Source: Bifidobacterium breve
Lineage (GTDB): Bacteria; Myxococcota_A; UBA796; SXON01
NCBI GenBank assembly: GCA_943328795.2
Contig: CALQBK020000023.1
Coordinates: forward strand, 1-40,066
Direction of reading: 5' to 3'
DNA: 40,066 bases
The notes beneath the pieces are model-generated. The model did not search any database. It was not told the origin of the DNA and worked only from the letters and a program-made list of their open reading frames with translations. This document shows positions 1 to 9,214 of this stretch, in pieces; position 1 is the stretch's first letter; every line of letters begins with the position of its first letter. The position numbers and the translations under genes were made by a program.

Positions 1-455
1 AGGATCACCTCGGCCATCGGCATGTTCTCGATGCTGCGCGTGACGCTGCCGGGGTGGCGGACAATCCAGATCCAGCGCGCGTCCGGGAACCAGCGCGCGA
101 GGCGAGCCAGGGCCTGCGGGTCGGCCGAGAGGTGGGGGCACTTGTCGACGAGGAGGCGATCGCCGAGCGCGTCCGTCAGGCGCTGGTACACCTCCGGCAC
201 GGTCAACGCCTCCCAGGACCGCTCGAGCGCCTTCGCGGCGTCCACGTCGATGCCGTGCAGCTCCATCAGCGTGCGGCGGAGCCCGCCCTTCTCCCAAAAT
301 CGCTCGTCCAGCTTCTTGCGCCGCTCAGCCATCGTCGCGAACGGGGCGATCACCATCTCCGGCGGCGAGAACAGCGACGGGTGCCCTGCGAGCATCACCC
401 GCAAGAGCGTGGTTCCGGACCGAGGCGCACCGAGCACGAACACAGGGCTGGACAT
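1..455 (-). CDS. Sulfotransferase family protein, 5' part of gene (C-terminus runs off the left edge)
   Basis: Reverse-strand reading from ATG at 455: MSSPVFVLGAPRSGTTLLRVMLAGHPSLFSPPEMVIAPF... contains the PAPS-binding P-loop-like motif PRSGTTLL. Absent from the ORF track because no stop lies in the window. Confidence 0.82.
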   Translation of the reverse strand, partial: MSSPVFVLGAPRSGTTLLRVMLAGHPSLFSPPEMVIAPFATMAERRKKLDERFWEKGGLRRTLMELHGIDVDAAKALERSWEALTVPEVYQRLTDALGDRLLVDKCPHLSADPQALARLARWFPDARWIWIVRHPGSVTRSIENMPMAEVI

Positions 456-502
456 CCGCGCCACGTATCCCCACCCCCGCGCTGGCGGTGTAGAATCCCG
501 GG

Positions 503-2014
503 ATGCGCGCATCGACCCTGATGATCCTCACCCCCGCCCTGCTGGCCGCTTGCCAAGACAAGGGCGTCAGCGTCTACAACACCGAGCCCACCGCCAGCAT
601 CCTCGCGCCCGAGGACGGCGCGGCGGTAGACGCCGGCTCGCTCGTCGAGTTCTACGGCGTCGTCGGGGACGCGCAGACCGACACCGAGGCGATCGCCGTG
701 AGCTGGAGCAGCGACCTCGACGGCGAGCTGGACACTGCGCCCGCCGCGGTGGACGGCAGCGTCTACTTCGCCTCCTCCTCGCTCTCCGGCGGTGACCACG
801 CGGTCACCCTCACCGCGATCGACGCCGAGGGCTTGTCCGCGCAAGCGACGGTGCAGCTGCACGTCGGCACCGGCCCCGGTGGCCCCGGCTCGCCTACCGT
901 CGTGATCCTCGGGCCGACCGCGGGGCAAGAGATCGCGTCGACGGCCGTCATCAACCTCGTCGCCGCGGTCACGGACGAGGAGGACGCCTACAACACGCTC
1001 CAGGTCGAGCTCGTTGATGTACCTGACGGATCGCTCTGGGTCGGGAACCCGTCTGAGACCGGCTCGCTCACGGTGCCGATGACGCTGTCGATCGGGAACC
1101 ACCTGCTCACCGTGAACGCGACGGACTCCGACCTCAACGTCGGCAGCGCCACGGTCAGCTTTTCGGTGATCGACGACGGCAAGCCGCACGTGACGATCGA
1201 CGAGCCCTCCGACGGCACGGAGCTCGTAGTTGGCACCGAGGTCAGCTTCCGCGGCACGGTGAGCGACGACAACACGGCCCCCGACGGCCTCTCGGTCTCC
1301 TGGGCCAGCGACGTCGACGGCGTCTTCTCTGCGAACCCCGCGGACTCCTCCGGAGCCACGTCCACCGCGGGCGTGCTCTCGCTCGGCATCCACACCGTGA
1401 CGCTGAGCGCCACCGACGTCGACGGGCAAACCGGCTCGGACAGCATCGTGGTCACCGTATACGACCCCAATGACCGCGACGACGACAGCGACGGCTGGAC
1501 CGAGAACGAGGGCGACTGCGACGACGCGGACAGCAGCACGAGCCCCAGCGCGACGGACGTGTGCGACGAGCTCGACAACGACTGCGACGGCGTAGTCAAC
1601 GACGACGACATCGACAGCTACGAGGTGAACGACACCTCGCCCGGGTACGACTGCGGGGAGGTGGACGTCAGCTTCCTCTGGGCGGGCTCTACCCTGGAGC
1701 TCTCGGCGCTCACCATCTCGTCGCCGACCGACGAAGACTGGTTCGAGTGGGACGCTGACGACGAGTACTGGGACAACGTCTCCGTGTCAGTCACCGCGTC
1801 CGGGCTGCCCAGCCTAGGCACGTACGTCCTCGAGCTCTGGAGCCTCGACACGGGCACGATCGTGGACAGCGACTCCGGATCGGCGAGCCTGACGGTGACC
1901 TACTCGGGCGACATCTTCACCGACAGCGAAGACCACTTCGCGACCCGCGTGTACGCGACCAGCTGGCCTACCGGCACGTGCGCGACGTTGTACGACCTCT
2001 CGATTCACAGCTAG
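503..2014 (+). CDS. Secreted lipoprotein-like protein with Ig-like/PKD-like repeats and a MopE-type metal-binding motif
   Basis: N-term MRASTLMILTPALLAACQDK (lipobox LLAAC); repeated V.I..P.DG....G..V.F.G.V.D beta-sandwich repeats; GDCDDADSSTSPSATDVCDELDNDCDGVVNDD motif. Confidence 0.85.
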   Translation: MRASTLMILTPALLAACQDKGVSVYNTEPTASILAPEDGAAVDAGSLVEFYGVVGDAQTDTEAIAVSWSSDLDGELDTAPAAVDGSVYFASSSLSGGDHAVTLTAIDAEGLSAQATVQLHVGTGPGGPGSPTVVILGPTAGQEIASTAVINLVAAVTDEEDAYNTLQVELVDVPDGSLWVGNPSETGSLTVPMTLSIGNHLLTVNATDSDLNVGSATVSFSVIDDGKPHVTIDEPSDGTELVVGTEVSFRGTVSDDNTAPDGLSVSWASDVDGVFSANPADSSGATSTAGVLSLGIHTVTLSATDVDGQTGSDSIVVTVYDPNDRDDDSDGWTENEGDCDDADSSTSPSATDVCDELDNDCDGVVNDDDIDSYEVNDTSPGYDCGEVDVSFLWAGSTLELSALTISSPTDEDWFEWDADDEYWDNVSVSVTASGLPSLGTYVLELWSLDTGTIVDSDSGSASLTVTYSGDIFTDSEDHFATRVYATSWPTGTCATLYDLSIHS

Positions 2015-2141
2015 CGCGCATCGGAGCGGAGCGGTGGGGACGCGCCCGCGCCCCGTTCACTTCTTCTTCTCGGACTTGTCCTTCTTGTCGGTCGGCGTGA
2101 CCTGCTTGAGCAGGTCCTTCACCGCAGGCTGGTCCTGCACG

Positions 2142-3035
2142 TCAGCATCGCGTCGAACCAGCCATCCGGGTTGGCGTCCCCCCCCCAGTGGCCCGGCCGC
2201 CGTTCGGCTGGAGTACGTCCGTCGAGTCCCCACCCAACAGCAACATCGCTACCGCGAGCGCCCCGAACCGCACTGGCCACGACGTGCGCGCCGCCGCGGC
2301 GTCGACCAGGCGTCCGAGCAGCGCCGCCGGGAACACCAAGAAGCCCACCCCCCACACCGTGTACCCGAGGGTCGACCACTCGCCATCGGTCCACGTCGGC
2401 AGCGCCCACAGCAACTGCCCGATCACCGCGAGCACGCCCACCGCCGCGAGCATACGCGCGGGCACGCGCCACGCCCAGCTGAAGGTCGTCACGTCCTTCA
2501 CCACGTGGTCGGGCACCAGCGCGATCCACGCGCCGAACCCCATAATCACGAGCTCAGGCCAGGCGCTCGCCAGGTCGGCGACGCCAAACCGCGGCACCAG
2601 GCTGGCCGGCCCCACCGTGCCCTCCAGCACGTAGCCGAGCGCCATGACGGAGACCCCGATCGCCACCCGCCCGACCCGGGAGAGCCGGGACAACCCGCGC
2701 AGCGCGGCCACCGACACGAACTCGGTGCGGGTGAGCACCCGCGCCTGGGCGCGCGCGACCCAGGAGTCCACGGCCGGTCCACCGGCGGCGGGGTCGGGCG
2801 GCACGACGCCGAGAAAGAGCACGACGTAGCCGATCGCCATGCCGACGAACGCGAGCGTGCGCGCGACTGTGCCCGCGGGGTCGTACGCGTACTCGGCGAG
2901 CCCGGCCTTCGCGAGGATCGCGGCGGTCTGCGGGACCATCGTGAGCGTGAGCAGCACCCCGCCGGTGGCGGCGAGGGTCGCCAAGTAGGTGTTGACGACG
3001 CGGAGCAGCGTGGATTCGGAGGGCGGTAGGTCCAT
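2142..3035 (-). CDS. Multi-pass integral membrane protein of unknown function
   Basis: Start MDLPPSESTLLRVVNTYLATLAATGG at 3035; several hydrophobic segments. The C-terminus passes through a C9/G9 tract and is uncertain. Confidence 0.7.
   Translation of the reverse strand: MDLPPSESTLLRVVNTYLATLAATGGVLLTLTMVPQTAAILAKAGLAEYAYDPAGTVARTLAFVGMAIGYVVLFLGVVPPDPAAGGPAVDSWVARAQARVLTRTEFVSVAALRGLSRLSRVGRVAIGVSVMALGYVLEGTVGPASLVPRFGVADLASAWPELVIMGFGAWIALVPDHVVKDVTTFSWAWRVPARMLAAVGVLAVIGQLLWALPTWTDGEWSTLGYTVWGVGFLVFPAALLGRLVDAAAARTSWPVRFGALAVAMLLLGGDSTDVLQPNGGRATGGGTPTRMAGSTRC
2178..2186. repeat. Homopolymer C9 (G9 on coding strand) inside the 3' end of the membrane-protein gene
   Basis: ggcgtCCCCCCCCCagtgg read directly. 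Confidence 0.95.
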
Positions 3036-3147
3036 GGCCGCGGAGCGTACACCTGTCGCCCGCGCCTGAAGCCGGCGGTCGCTCGCCAATTTCAACGGCC
3101 CTCAATAGTTGCGTCACGCTGCAGCCGCTCCCACGTTGACAAGGTGC

Positions 3148-3741
3148 ATGTCCGAAGAACCGTCGCCGTCCACCGCCCCGCGAGCCGCCCAGCGGGCCGC
3201 GCTGCGCGTCGAGGAGGACCGCGTCTCGCTCGACGGGCTCAAGCGGTTGGACGCGCGCGCGTTCGACACCGCGTTCGTGGTGTTCGCGCCGCGGCTCAAC
3301 GGCTGGCTCCTGCGCATGGGCGCGAGCCGAACGGTCGCCGAGGAGCTCGTCCAGGAGGCGTTCCTTCGCCTCGCCCGCCACGCGCCGAACCTGCGGGACG
3401 ACACCCGCGTCGGCGCCTGGCTCTACACGGTCACGCGAAACCTCTGGACCTCGCACCGCCGCTGGGCGTGGCTCGACGGCTCGCGGATCCTGGAGCTCGC
3501 GGAGCGGACGTTCCAACAGCGCCCGCCGACGCCTGCGGAGGCCGCGGCGTCGAACGAGTCGGCGTCCCACGTCGAACGCGCGTTGGCCAAGCTGCCGGAC
3601 GCGCAACGAGAGGTGTTCTTGCTGGTCGCACAAGAGGGGCTCGAGCCCACCGAGGTCGCTGCCATCCTCGGGATCGCACCCGAGGCCGCCCGGCAGCGGC
3701 TGGCCCGCGCCCGCAAGGCGCTAAAGGAGGCGTTGACATGA
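3148..3741 (+). CDS. RNA polymerase sigma factor, sigma-70 family, ECF type
   Basis: AEELVQEAFLRLARHAPNL.....GAWLYTVTRNLWTSHRR (region 2) and ALAKLPDAQREVFLLVAQEGLEPTEVAAILGIAPEAARQRLARARKAL (region 4 HTH). Confidence 0.92.
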   Translation: MSEEPSPSTAPRAAQRAALRVEEDRVSLDGLKRLDARAFDTAFVVFAPRLNGWLLRMGASRTVAEELVQEAFLRLARHAPNLRDDTRVGAWLYTVTRNLWTSHRRWAWLDGSRILELAERTFQQRPPTPAEAAASNESASHVERALAKLPDAQREVFLLVAQEGLEPTEVAAILGIAPEAARQRLARARKALKEALT

Positions 3742-3935
3742 CCACCGACCCCATCGACGACCTCGTTCGCCGGGACCTCACAGAGATCCCGCTGTCGGCC
3801 GACGCGCAGCGCCGGTTGCGCGTTCGCCTCGGGCGCGAGGTCGAGGCCCGCCGGCTCGAGCTGCTCGAGGGCGCGCTGCACGGCGGGTTTGCGCTCGCCG
3901 CGGTCGCCTGGACGATCTTGGTGCTGGTGAGGTAG
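3738..3935 (+). CDS. Small single-TM protein, possible minimal anti-sigma/partner protein
   Basis: ATGA overlap with the sigma factor stop; MTTDPIDDLVRRDLTEIPLSADAQRRLRVRLGREVEARRLELLEGALHGGFALAAVAWTILVLVR, charged N-term plus C-terminal TM. Confidence 0.65.
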   Translation: MTTDPIDDLVRRDLTEIPLSADAQRRLRVRLGREVEARRLELLEGALHGGFALAAVAWTILVLVR

Positions 3936-3963
3936 CCGGCTGGGTCGGGGCTGGGCAGCCAGG

Positions 3964-5208
3964 TCAGCCCGGCAACGCGCCCGCCGCCGCCACAGCGTGA
4001 ACCGGGCGGGGCGGCACCAGCAGCACGACCGATGCCGCAATGCAGCAAGCGGGAAGCAGCGCCATGGCTTGCCCGAGCCCGACACGGTCCGACAACGCGC
4101 CGACCACCAGCGGCGCGACGCCGTAGCCGACCAGGTTCACGGCCAAGAAGTAGACCGCGACGCCCAGCCCGCGCTGCTCAGCGGGGACCCGCGCTTGCAC
4201 CTCGGCGGCCGCGGGCCCGAGCCAAGCGAGGCCCGTGAACGCGAGCGCCGCGTAGGCCGCGACCAGGGGCGCGCCCGCGGGCCCGAACAGCAAGCCGCAC
4301 CAGGCGAGCGCGGCGACACCACCGAGCGTCCCGACGAACAGCTCGCGCCCCCGCGCTGACCGGCGCTGCCACGCGTCGGCGAGCGCGCCGCCCGCCAGCG
4401 TCCCGAGCAGCCCGGCGGTGATCGTGACGATGCCGGCGAGGCGCCCGACGTCCGCGCCTACGAACCCACGCTCTCGCACCAGCAACGTCGGCACCCAGAT
4501 CGACAGCGCGTTCGCCGCGACGGCGACGAGCGCGAACCCGACGAGCACGCGGACGAGGCCCGGGGCCCGCACCACCGCGCGGAGGTCCGCGGTGAACGCC
4601 CGGCTGGCCGTGGCCGCCCCGACTGCGCCGCGCGCCGGCTCCACCAGCAGCATGACTACGCCGGCGAGCGCGATCCCGGGCACGCCGAGCGCCAGGAACG
4701 CGGTCCGCCACCCGGCGATGTCGCCGATGTACCCGCCGAGCCAGAACGCCGTCGCGGCGCCAACGGGGACGCCGGCCGAGTACACCGACTGCGCGGTCGC
4801 CCGACGGGACGCCGGGAACGCGTCCGCCAGCAGCGACATCGCGGCAGGCCCGAGCGAAGCCTCGCCGATGCCCACCACGACGCGACACGCGAGCAAGGAC
4901 CAGAAGCCCGTGGCGAGCCCGGTAGCGGCGCTGGCGACGGACCATGTCACGAGCCCGGCGGCGATCATGTTGCGACGCGACACGCGGTCCGCCATCCGGC
5001 CGAAGGGCAAGCCGAGCGACGTGTAGAACAGCACGAACGAGGTCGTCCCGAGCAGCGCGAGCTGCAGGTCGGACAGCGACATCTCCTTCTTGATCGCCGG
5101 GAACAGGATGTAGATCAACGTCCGGTCGAGGAAGTTGAGCGTGTAGGCCAACGCGAGCACGGCCAGCAGGCCGGCCGCAGACGAGATGCGAGTCGAGGAG
5201 GCGTTCAT
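3964..5208 (-). CDS. MFS transporter
   Basis: LDRTLIYILFPAIKKEMSLSDLQLALLGTTSFVLFYTSLGLPFGRMADRVSRRNMIAAGLVTWS: MFS loop 2-3 motif G(R)xADRxxRR; 12-TM-like hydrophobicity. Confidence 0.93.
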   Translation of the reverse strand: MNASSTRISSAAGLLAVLALAYTLNFLDRTLIYILFPAIKKEMSLSDLQLALLGTTSFVLFYTSLGLPFGRMADRVSRRNMIAAGLVTWSVASAATGLATGFWSLLACRVVVGIGEASLGPAAMSLLADAFPASRRATAQSVYSAGVPVGAATAFWLGGYIGDIAGWRTAFLALGVPGIALAGVVMLLVEPARGAVGAATASRAFTADLRAVVRAPGLVRVLVGFALVAVAANALSIWVPTLLVRERGFVGADVGRLAGIVTITAGLLGTLAGGALADAWQRRSARGRELFVGTLGGVAALAWCGLLFGPAGAPLVAAYAALAFTGLAWLGPAAAEVQARVPAEQRGLGVAVYFLAVNLVGYGVAPLVVGALSDRVGLGQAMALLPACCIAASVVLLVPPRPVHAVAAAGALPG

Positions 5209-5221
5209 CCGTCTACCGTAC

Positions 5222-5242
5222 TGCAGCAATCAGAATGCTGCA
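5222..5242. promoter_or_regulatory. Interrupted palindrome upstream of the MFS start (candidate operator)
   Basis: TGCAGCA-ATCAGAA-TGCTGCA, perfect 7-bp arms, 14 nt upstream of the ATG at 5208. Confidence 0.35.
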
Positions 5243-5253
5243 AGTGCGAAGTA

Positions 5254-6168
5254 CTACCGGGCGGCTTTTTTCTGCCCGTACGCGCTGCGCTTCTTCATCA
5301 ACGCGCCGCGCCGCGCGCGACGAAGCAAGTGCCCGACACCCTCGGAGGGCCCGAAGCCCTCGCTCTCGATCACCTGGGGGCGGGAAGGCTCCACGCACCA
5401 GCGGGCGATGTCCCGCGCCATGCGCAGGCCCCCCGGCTCCATCGTCGGCATGTGCCCAAGGTCGTCGTAGCGCCACACGACGGCCTCGTAGACGTCGCCC
5501 AGGAGGCGCGTCTTCTGCCAGGGGAACACCTTGTCGTGCAGCCCGATGGCGACCAGCACGGGCTGCGTGATGGCGGTGGGGTCCACCGAAGGCCGGCGCA
5601 GCAGCTCCATCGCGAGGCGGGGCGGCCAAGGCACGCACTGCTCCCAGGCCCGCGCGGCGACGTCGGCCGGCATGCGGTTCATCCCGAGCGCCTGGTAGCT
5701 CCGCAGCGGGGGCTTCACGGCTCGGCCGGCGGCGATCGGGACCATCGGCCCGAGGTGCGCGAGCTGCGCCCGGTCCGGGATCATCCGCACTTGCCCGGGC
5801 GGCGTCGGGCAGAGCAGGACCACCCCCCGGAGGCCTTGGAGCTCGGGGCGCGCGGCGACCATCTGCACCACGAGCCCGCTCATGCTGTGCCCCAACAGGA
5901 CAACCGGGCCGGGGACCGCTGCCACGGCCGCAGCGAGGGCGTCCGCGTACTTCGCGAGCGTGACAGTGGTGTCCGTCGCGCCGGGGGCGTGTCCGGGAGC
6001 CGTGAGCGTCACCACCCGGAGCTTCCAAGCGTTGAACGTCTCGATCCACGGCTCGAACATCCACTCGCCCAGCCCGATGCCGTGCGTCAGGACGAGGGTC
6101 GCGACCGGGGCGTCACAAGGGAAGTCGGTGCCGTTCAAGGGACCGAGCGAGATGGGCGTGCCAAACAT
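5254..6168 (-). CDS. Alpha/beta hydrolase
   Basis: LVLTHGIGLGEWMFEPW (HG oxyanion motif), VVLLGHSMSGLVVQ (GxSxG nucleophile elbow), C-terminal GHMP. Confidence 0.9.
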   Translation of the reverse strand: MFGTPISLGPLNGTDFPCDAPVATLVLTHGIGLGEWMFEPWIETFNAWKLRVVTLTAPGHAPGATDTTVTLAKYADALAAAVAAVPGPVVLLGHSMSGLVVQMVAARPELQGLRGVVLLCPTPPGQVRMIPDRAQLAHLGPMVPIAAGRAVKPPLRSYQALGMNRMPADVAARAWEQCVPWPPRLAMELLRRPSVDPTAITQPVLVAIGLHDKVFPWQKTRLLGDVYEAVVWRYDDLGHMPTMEPGGLRMARDIARWCVEPSRPQVIESEGFGPSEGVGHLLRRARRGALMKKRSAYGQKKAAR

Positions 6169-6247
6169 CGCGCGGGGGTTATCCTGCCGCGCGCTCTCCG
6201 ACCGGCCCCGCCCTCACAGCATTCCGCTGCATGGCACCCGCGAGGGC

Positions 6248-6276
6248 TTGACATACGCCCGGCAGGCACATAAACC
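6248..6276 (+). promoter_or_regulatory. Candidate sigma70-like promoter of rplU
   Basis: TTGACA (6248-6253), 17-nt spacer, TAAACC (6271-6276); followed by AGGAAAGG ribosome binding site before ATG 6303. The -10 is weak. Confidence 0.5.
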
Positions 6277-6302
6277 CGCCCGGCTTTCAGGAAAGGTCGA
6301 TC

Positions 6303-6611
6303 ATGTACGCCGTAGTCATCTCTGGTGGTAAGCAGTACCGTGTGTCTGAGGGTTCTACCCTCGTCGTGGATCGCGTCGCGGCCGAGGTGGGCGCGTCCGT
6401 CCAGCTCGACCAGGTGCTGCTCCTCGGCGGCGAGAACGTCCGCGTGGGCACCCCCACGGTCGCTGGGGCCGCGGTCTCCGCGACCGTCGTGTCGCACGAC
6501 AAGGGCGCGAAGACGGAGGGCATGCGCTACCTCCACCGCCAACGCCGCCGCAAGCAGAAGAACGGCCGCGCGAGCCTCACCGTGCTGAAGATCGACGCGA
6601 TCAGCGTCTGA
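6303..6611 (+). CDS. rplU: 50S ribosomal protein L21
   Basis: MYAVVISGGKQYRVSEGSTLVVDRV...; GMRYLHRQRRRKQKNGRASLTVLKI; followed by L27. Confidence 0.97.
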   Translation: MYAVVISGGKQYRVSEGSTLVVDRVAAEVGASVQLDQVLLLGGENVRVGTPTVAGAAVSATVVSHDKGAKTEGMRYLHRQRRRKQKNGRASLTVLKIDAISV

Positions 6612-6672
6612 GCTCCAGTAAAGCCCCCTCTCCCAAACCGTCCCCTCACCGGGGACTACAGGACACACTCCC

Positions 6673-6930
6673 ATGGCACACAAAAAGGGCCAAGGCTCCT
6701 CCCGCAACGGTCGTGACTCCAACCCGCAGTACCGCGGTGTGAAGCGCCACGACGGGCAGGTCGTCACCTCCGGCAGCATCCTCGTTCGGCAGCTCGGCAC
6801 CGTGTTTCACGCGGGCAAGAACGTCGGCATCGGCCGCGACTGGACCCTGTTCGCCACCTCCGATGGCCAGGTCAAGTTCCACAAGAAGCAGAGCAAGGCC
6901 TTCATCTCGGTCATCCCGGCCGAGGCGTAG
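6673..6930 (+). CDS. rpmA: 50S ribosomal protein L27
   Basis: [61 protein letters not shown]. Confidence 0.98.
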   Translation: MAHKKGQGSSRNGRDSNPQYRGVKRHDGQVVTSGSILVRQLGTVFHAGKNVGIGRDWTLFATSDGQVKFHKKQSKAFISVIPAEA

Positions 6931-7030
6931 TGCGGGGCCGCGTCGTTTGCCTGCGGGCGGGCGGTAGCGCGGCTGCGTCGACAAGTGGTCGGCTCGCTCC
7001 GGCCGCTTTTCGCGTTTTTGGGTGGGCCCG

Positions 7031-8047
7031 ATGCGGTTTGTAGACGAAGTCGAGCTGACCGTCCGAAGCGGGCGTGGGGGGCGAGGCAGCTCGTCCTTCC
7101 GCAAGGAGAAGTACGTCCCGATGGGCGGGCCGGACGGCGGAGACGGCGGAGACGGCGGCGCTGTCGTCTTCGTGGCCGACGAAGGCGTCGGCACGCTGCT
7201 CGACTTGCGCCACCGCACGCAGTGGGCGGCCGAGGACGGCGAGCATGGCCAGTACCGGTTGCGGCAAGGCGCCCGGGGCAAGGACCTGGAGATCCACGTG
7301 CCCGTCGGCACGATGGTGTACAACAGCGACGAGGACATGCTCCTGTTCGAGCTGCTCGAGCCGGGGGAGCGGCGCACCGCGTGCCCGGGCGGCAAGGGCG
7401 GCCTCGGCAACACGCACTTCAAGACGAGCACCAACCGCGCGCCGCGCCAGACCACCCCCGGCGAGCCGAGCGTGTCGTTGAACGTCCGGCTGGAGCTCAA
7501 GCTCCTCGCGGACGTCGGCCTGCTCGGCTTCCCCAACGCCGGCAAGTCCACGCTGATCTCCCGCATCTCCGCGGCTCGCCCCCGTATCGCCGACTACCCG
7601 TTCACGACGCTCACCCCGAGCTTGGGCGTCGTCGAGGTCGGGGACAGCGGCAGCTTCGTGGTGGCCGACATCCCAGGGCTGATCGAAGGCGCCGCTGAGG
7701 GCAAGGGTCTCGGGCACCAGTTCCTGCGCCACGTCGACCGCACGCAGCTGTTCCTGCACCTGCTCTCGCTCGCGGAGGACGTGAACGTCGAGGATCCCGA
7801 CCCGGCAGCCGTGCTCGGGCGCTACAACGTGCTGCGGGACGAACTTCGGCGGTATGATGCCGACATGCTCACGCGGCCGGAGATCGTGGTCCTCACCCAG
7901 GCGGACACCGTCACGCCCGAGTACATCGAGCAGGTGCGCGCGCTCTTCCCGGCCGACGCCCTGGTGATCTCAGCGGTCACCGGGGAAGGCCTGAAGCCAC
8001 TCATCCACCGGACCTGGGCCACGCTCCTGGCGTTGCGTGCGCGGTAA
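7031..8047 (+). CDS. obgE: GTPase Obg
   Basis: MRFVDEVELTVRSGRGGRGSSSFRKEKYVPMGGPDGGDGGDGG; G domain GFPNAGKST, DIPGLIEGAAEGKGLGHQFLRH. Confidence 0.97.
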   Translation: MRFVDEVELTVRSGRGGRGSSSFRKEKYVPMGGPDGGDGGDGGAVVFVADEGVGTLLDLRHRTQWAAEDGEHGQYRLRQGARGKDLEIHVPVGTMVYNSDEDMLLFELLEPGERRTACPGGKGGLGNTHFKTSTNRAPRQTTPGEPSVSLNVRLELKLLADVGLLGFPNAGKSTLISRISAARPRIADYPFTTLTPSLGVVEVGDSGSFVVADIPGLIEGAAEGKGLGHQFLRHVDRTQLFLHLLSLAEDVNVEDPDPAAVLGRYNVLRDELRRYDADMLTRPEIVVLTQADTVTPEYIEQVRALFPADALVISAVTGEGLKPLIHRTWATLLALRAR

Positions 8048-8810
8048 GCGAGGGGTGATCTCGGCTGGCGTGATGTCCAGCCTCCTGGCCTGCAGCGGCG
8101 AGACCCCCGTCGCCCCGCCGCTGCCGTTGGAGGTCGTTTCGGAGAAGGTCACGTTCGGGACCATCCAGGACCTGGGCGGTTTTGTTTTCCAGTCGAGCAC
8201 CAGGGACGAGCGCTCGGCGAACGGCCAGGCGAGCGTGCACGAGAGCGCCGTGTCGCTCAAGTGGCGCGACCGGGACCTCTGGGAGTACCAGGCCGTGAGC
8301 GACGGGAAGCCCACCACGCACTGGCTCGTCGCCAACGGCGCGGCCTGGGTAGGCCTGTCTGACGCGCCCCTCGTCTCTCGGGGCGATCCCGAGCCGTTCC
8401 GCGAGCAGCTCGCGCTGGGGTGGGACCCGTGGGAGGACCTCGTCGCCGCGACCGGGGGCCGCATCTCGTTCGGCCCGGGCGTCGAAGAGGTCGTCGAAGG
8501 GCGCCCGGCGCTGCGCCACGACGTCTCGCTCGAGGCCGCGCCCATGACGGCCACCGCGCCGCGGGTCATCCGAGGGCAAGCCCTGGTGCCCACCGGGCTC
8601 ACGGGCACCGTGTGGATCGACAAGCAGAGCGCTGTCCGGGTGCTCGCCGACGTGACCGCCACCTCGGCCGCCCCGGCCACCACGGGCTCAATCACCGCCC
8701 CACGCACCCGCAGCCTCAACGTCAAGCTCGCCGTAACTGGCCTCGGCCAAGATCCCGGCGTAGCAGTCCCGTCCGGTGTCTCGCCTCCTCTCTCCCCCGG
8801 ATCTCCATGA
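8037..8810 (+). CDS. Lipoprotein of unknown function, embedded between obgE and rsfS
   Basis: GTG start inside the obgE end; MRGKRGVISAGVMSSLLACSGE (lipobox LLAC); stop overlaps the rsfS start. Confidence 0.8.
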   Translation: MRGKRGVISAGVMSSLLACSGETPVAPPLPLEVVSEKVTFGTIQDLGGFVFQSSTRDERSANGQASVHESAVSLKWRDRDLWEYQAVSDGKPTTHWLVANGAAWVGLSDAPLVSRGDPEPFREQLALGWDPWEDLVAATGGRISFGPGVEEVVEGRPALRHDVSLEAAPMTATAPRVIRGQALVPTGLTGTVWIDKQSAVRVLADVTATSAAPATTGSITAPRTRSLNVKLAVTGLGQDPGVAVPSGVSPPLSPGSP

Positions 8811-9214
8811 CCCAGACCCAGCCCTCACCCGCGCCTCCCCTCGACCCCGCGGCGCTCGAGCTAGCGACCGCGGCGGCGCGCGCGGCCGCCGCCCGCAAGG
8901 CCGAGGACGTCTGCGTTTACGACCTGCACGTCGTCTCGTCGTTTTGCGACGCGTTCATCGTCTGCCACGGCACGAACCGGCGGCAGGTGACCGCGATCGC
9001 GCAGGGCGTGATTGACGAGCTCAAGCTGCGCGACGTGCGCCCGATCGGCGTGGAGGGCATGGACGCCGGCCGCTGGGTGCTGATCGACTTCGGCGACATC
9101 GTGGTGCACGTGTTCGACGAGCCGATGCGCGGGTTCTACGACCTCGACAGCTTGTGGGGCGACGCCCCCAAGCTGGCGATCGACCTGGACGCTCCGGCGG
9201 CCGCCAAGGCGTGA
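8807..9214 (+). CDS. rsfS: Ribosome silencing factor RsfS
   Basis: KAEDVCVYDLHVVSSFCDAFIVCHGTNRRQVTAIAQGVIDELK...GMDAGRWVLIDFGDIVVHVFDEPMRGFYDLDSLWGDA. True start ATG 8807; the track ORF (8420) is over-extended. Confidence 0.95.
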   Translation: MTQTQPSPAPPLDPAALELATAAARAAAARKAEDVCVYDLHVVSSFCDAFIVCHGTNRRQVTAIAQGVIDELKLRDVRPIGVEGMDAGRWVLIDFGDIVVHVFDEPMRGFYDLDSLWGDAPKLAIDLDAPAAAKA

